Origin: Bacteroidales bacterium
Lineage (GTDB): Bacteria; Bacteroidota; Bacteroidia; Bacteroidales; PUMT01
Assembly: GCA_007119075.1 (NCBI GenBank)
Contig: SKQJ01000302.1
Coordinates: 1-6,766, forward strand
DNA length: 6,766 nt
Direction of reading: 5' to 3'
Position numbers and translations under genes: made by a program. This document shows positions 6,377 through 6,766 of this stretch, piece by piece (the first letter of the stretch is position 1; each line of letters begins with the position of its first letter). The notes beneath the pieces are model-generated. The model was not told the origin of the DNA. It saw only the letters and a program-made list of their open reading frames with translations, and searched no databases.

Positions 6377-6400
6377 TGCTCGTCAGTTAAAAATTGAACA

Positions 6401-6766
6401 ATGAAGATTGCAATAATTGCCCATGACGGGAAAAAGGCCGAAATGGTTTCATTTCTGATGAAACATCTCGACCTGCTCAATGAAGAGAAAATAAATCTTG
6501 TAGCTACAGGTACCACTGGATTACACGCCGAGGAGGCCGGGCTGAAGGTATCCCGGGTGCTTTCCGGTCCGAAGGGCGGTGATGCCCAGATTGCTGCCAT
6601 GGTAGCCAATGGCGAAATAGGGATGGTCTTTTTTTTCCGCGACCCCCTCGGAATGCATCCTCATGAGCCTGATATAGCCATGCTGATGCGTATATGCGAC
6701 GTGCACAATATACCCCTGGCAACAAACCCTGCAACCGCCCGGCTGCTGATCAAGGGAGCCTGTTAG
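6401..6766 (+). CDS. mgsA: Methylglyoxal synthase
   Basis: Methylglyoxal synthase converts dihydroxyacetone phosphate to methylglyoxal and phosphate, a bypass of lower glycolysis that relieves sugar-phosphate build-up. The 121-residue protein is complete, its TAG being the last three bases of the window. Family motifs: IAHDGKK at 6-12 (His8), the phosphate-binding TGTTG at 36-40, LSGPKGGDAQ at 54-63 with catalytic Asp61, and FFRDPLGMHPHEPD at 78-91 with Asp81, His88 and Asp91 matching E. coli Asp91, His98 and Asp101. It ends soon after IPLATNPATARLLI, lacking the C-terminal tail of the 152-residue E. coli enzyme, as other short family members do. It is transcribed away from the nitrogen cluster and has no metabolic link to its neighbours that I can see. 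Confidence 0.96.
   Translation: MKIAIIAHDGKKAEMVSFLMKHLDLLNEEKINLVATGTTGLHAEEAGLKVSRVLSGPKGGDAQIAAMVANGEIGMVFFFRDPLGMHPHEPDIAMLMRICDVHNIPLATNPATARLLIKGAC

Larger units (their letters stand above)
6090..6400. promoter_or_regulatory. Divergent intergenic region between the barrel-glnK-amt cluster and mgsA
   Basis: This 311-base stretch has no credible gene. It must hold promoters for both directions. Bases 6116-6123 read on the - strand give AAAATTTG, one mismatch from the Bacteroidota -7 element, 27 bases before the barrel start. On the + side a perfect element lies at 6369-6376. The middle (about 6161-6280) is strongly purine-rich on the + strand, with four G-runs of five or six. A small inverted repeat CGGT-TAT-ACCG sits at 6318-6328. 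I looked for a sigma-54 -24/-12 site, plausible for nitrogen genes, and saw none. Confidence 0.6.

Noticed and set aside
6090..6400. Sigma-54 promoter for the nitrogen cluster
   Set aside because: No TGGCAC-N5-TTGC-like pair was found on the - strand; the nearest partial TGGCA match lacks the -12 half.

Overview
The window looks like chromosomal DNA from a member of the Bacteroidota, probably Bacteroidales-like. This is inferred from gene content and style. Clear Shine-Dalgarno sequences are missing before nearly every gene. One upstream region carries a perfect TAnnTTTG -7 element, which is the Bacteroidota promoter signature. The chorismate synthase has the GGGHFSGRLT variant motif that I associate with Bacteroidota and some Clostridia. 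The PII protein has the divergent T-loop style of that phylum. Genes are of moderate GC and the gaps between them are distinctly AT-rich. No phage, transposon, tRNA, rRNA or CRISPR sequence was seen.

Positions 1-2938 (+ strand) hold the end of the shikimate pathway: the C-terminal part of shikimate dehydrogenase (aroE, cut by the window edge), EPSP synthase (aroA, overlapping aroE by 38 bases) and chorismate synthase (aroC, after a 115-base AT-rich gap). Together they turn 3-dehydroshikimate toward chorismate. Shikimate kinase is not in the window. Behind aroC lies a small patch of duplicated DNA: two perfect 21-bp tandem units flanked by a decayed second copy of the aroC 3' end. A SPOR-domain lipoprotein gene (3096-3554) follows and ends at a hairpin shared with the convergent amt gene.

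Positions 3638-6089 (- strand) hold a nitrogen-uptake cluster, read right to left: a predicted outer-membrane beta-barrel protein, a PII signalling protein (glnK) and an Amt ammonium transporter. PII and Amt form the well-known sensor/channel pair. The co-directional barrel gene suggests an outer-membrane partner, but that is inference. A bulged hairpin separates the barrel gene from glnK.

A 311-base non-coding region (6090-6400) separates this cluster from the divergent methylglyoxal synthase gene mgsA (6401-6766). It is strongly purine-rich on the + strand and carries three copies of a G-run repeat. I found no clearly new biological system. The most unusual points are the barrel-PII-Amt arrangement, the repeated G-run upstream region, the duplicated aroC tail, and residue changes in the PII T-loop and the EPSP synthase active site.
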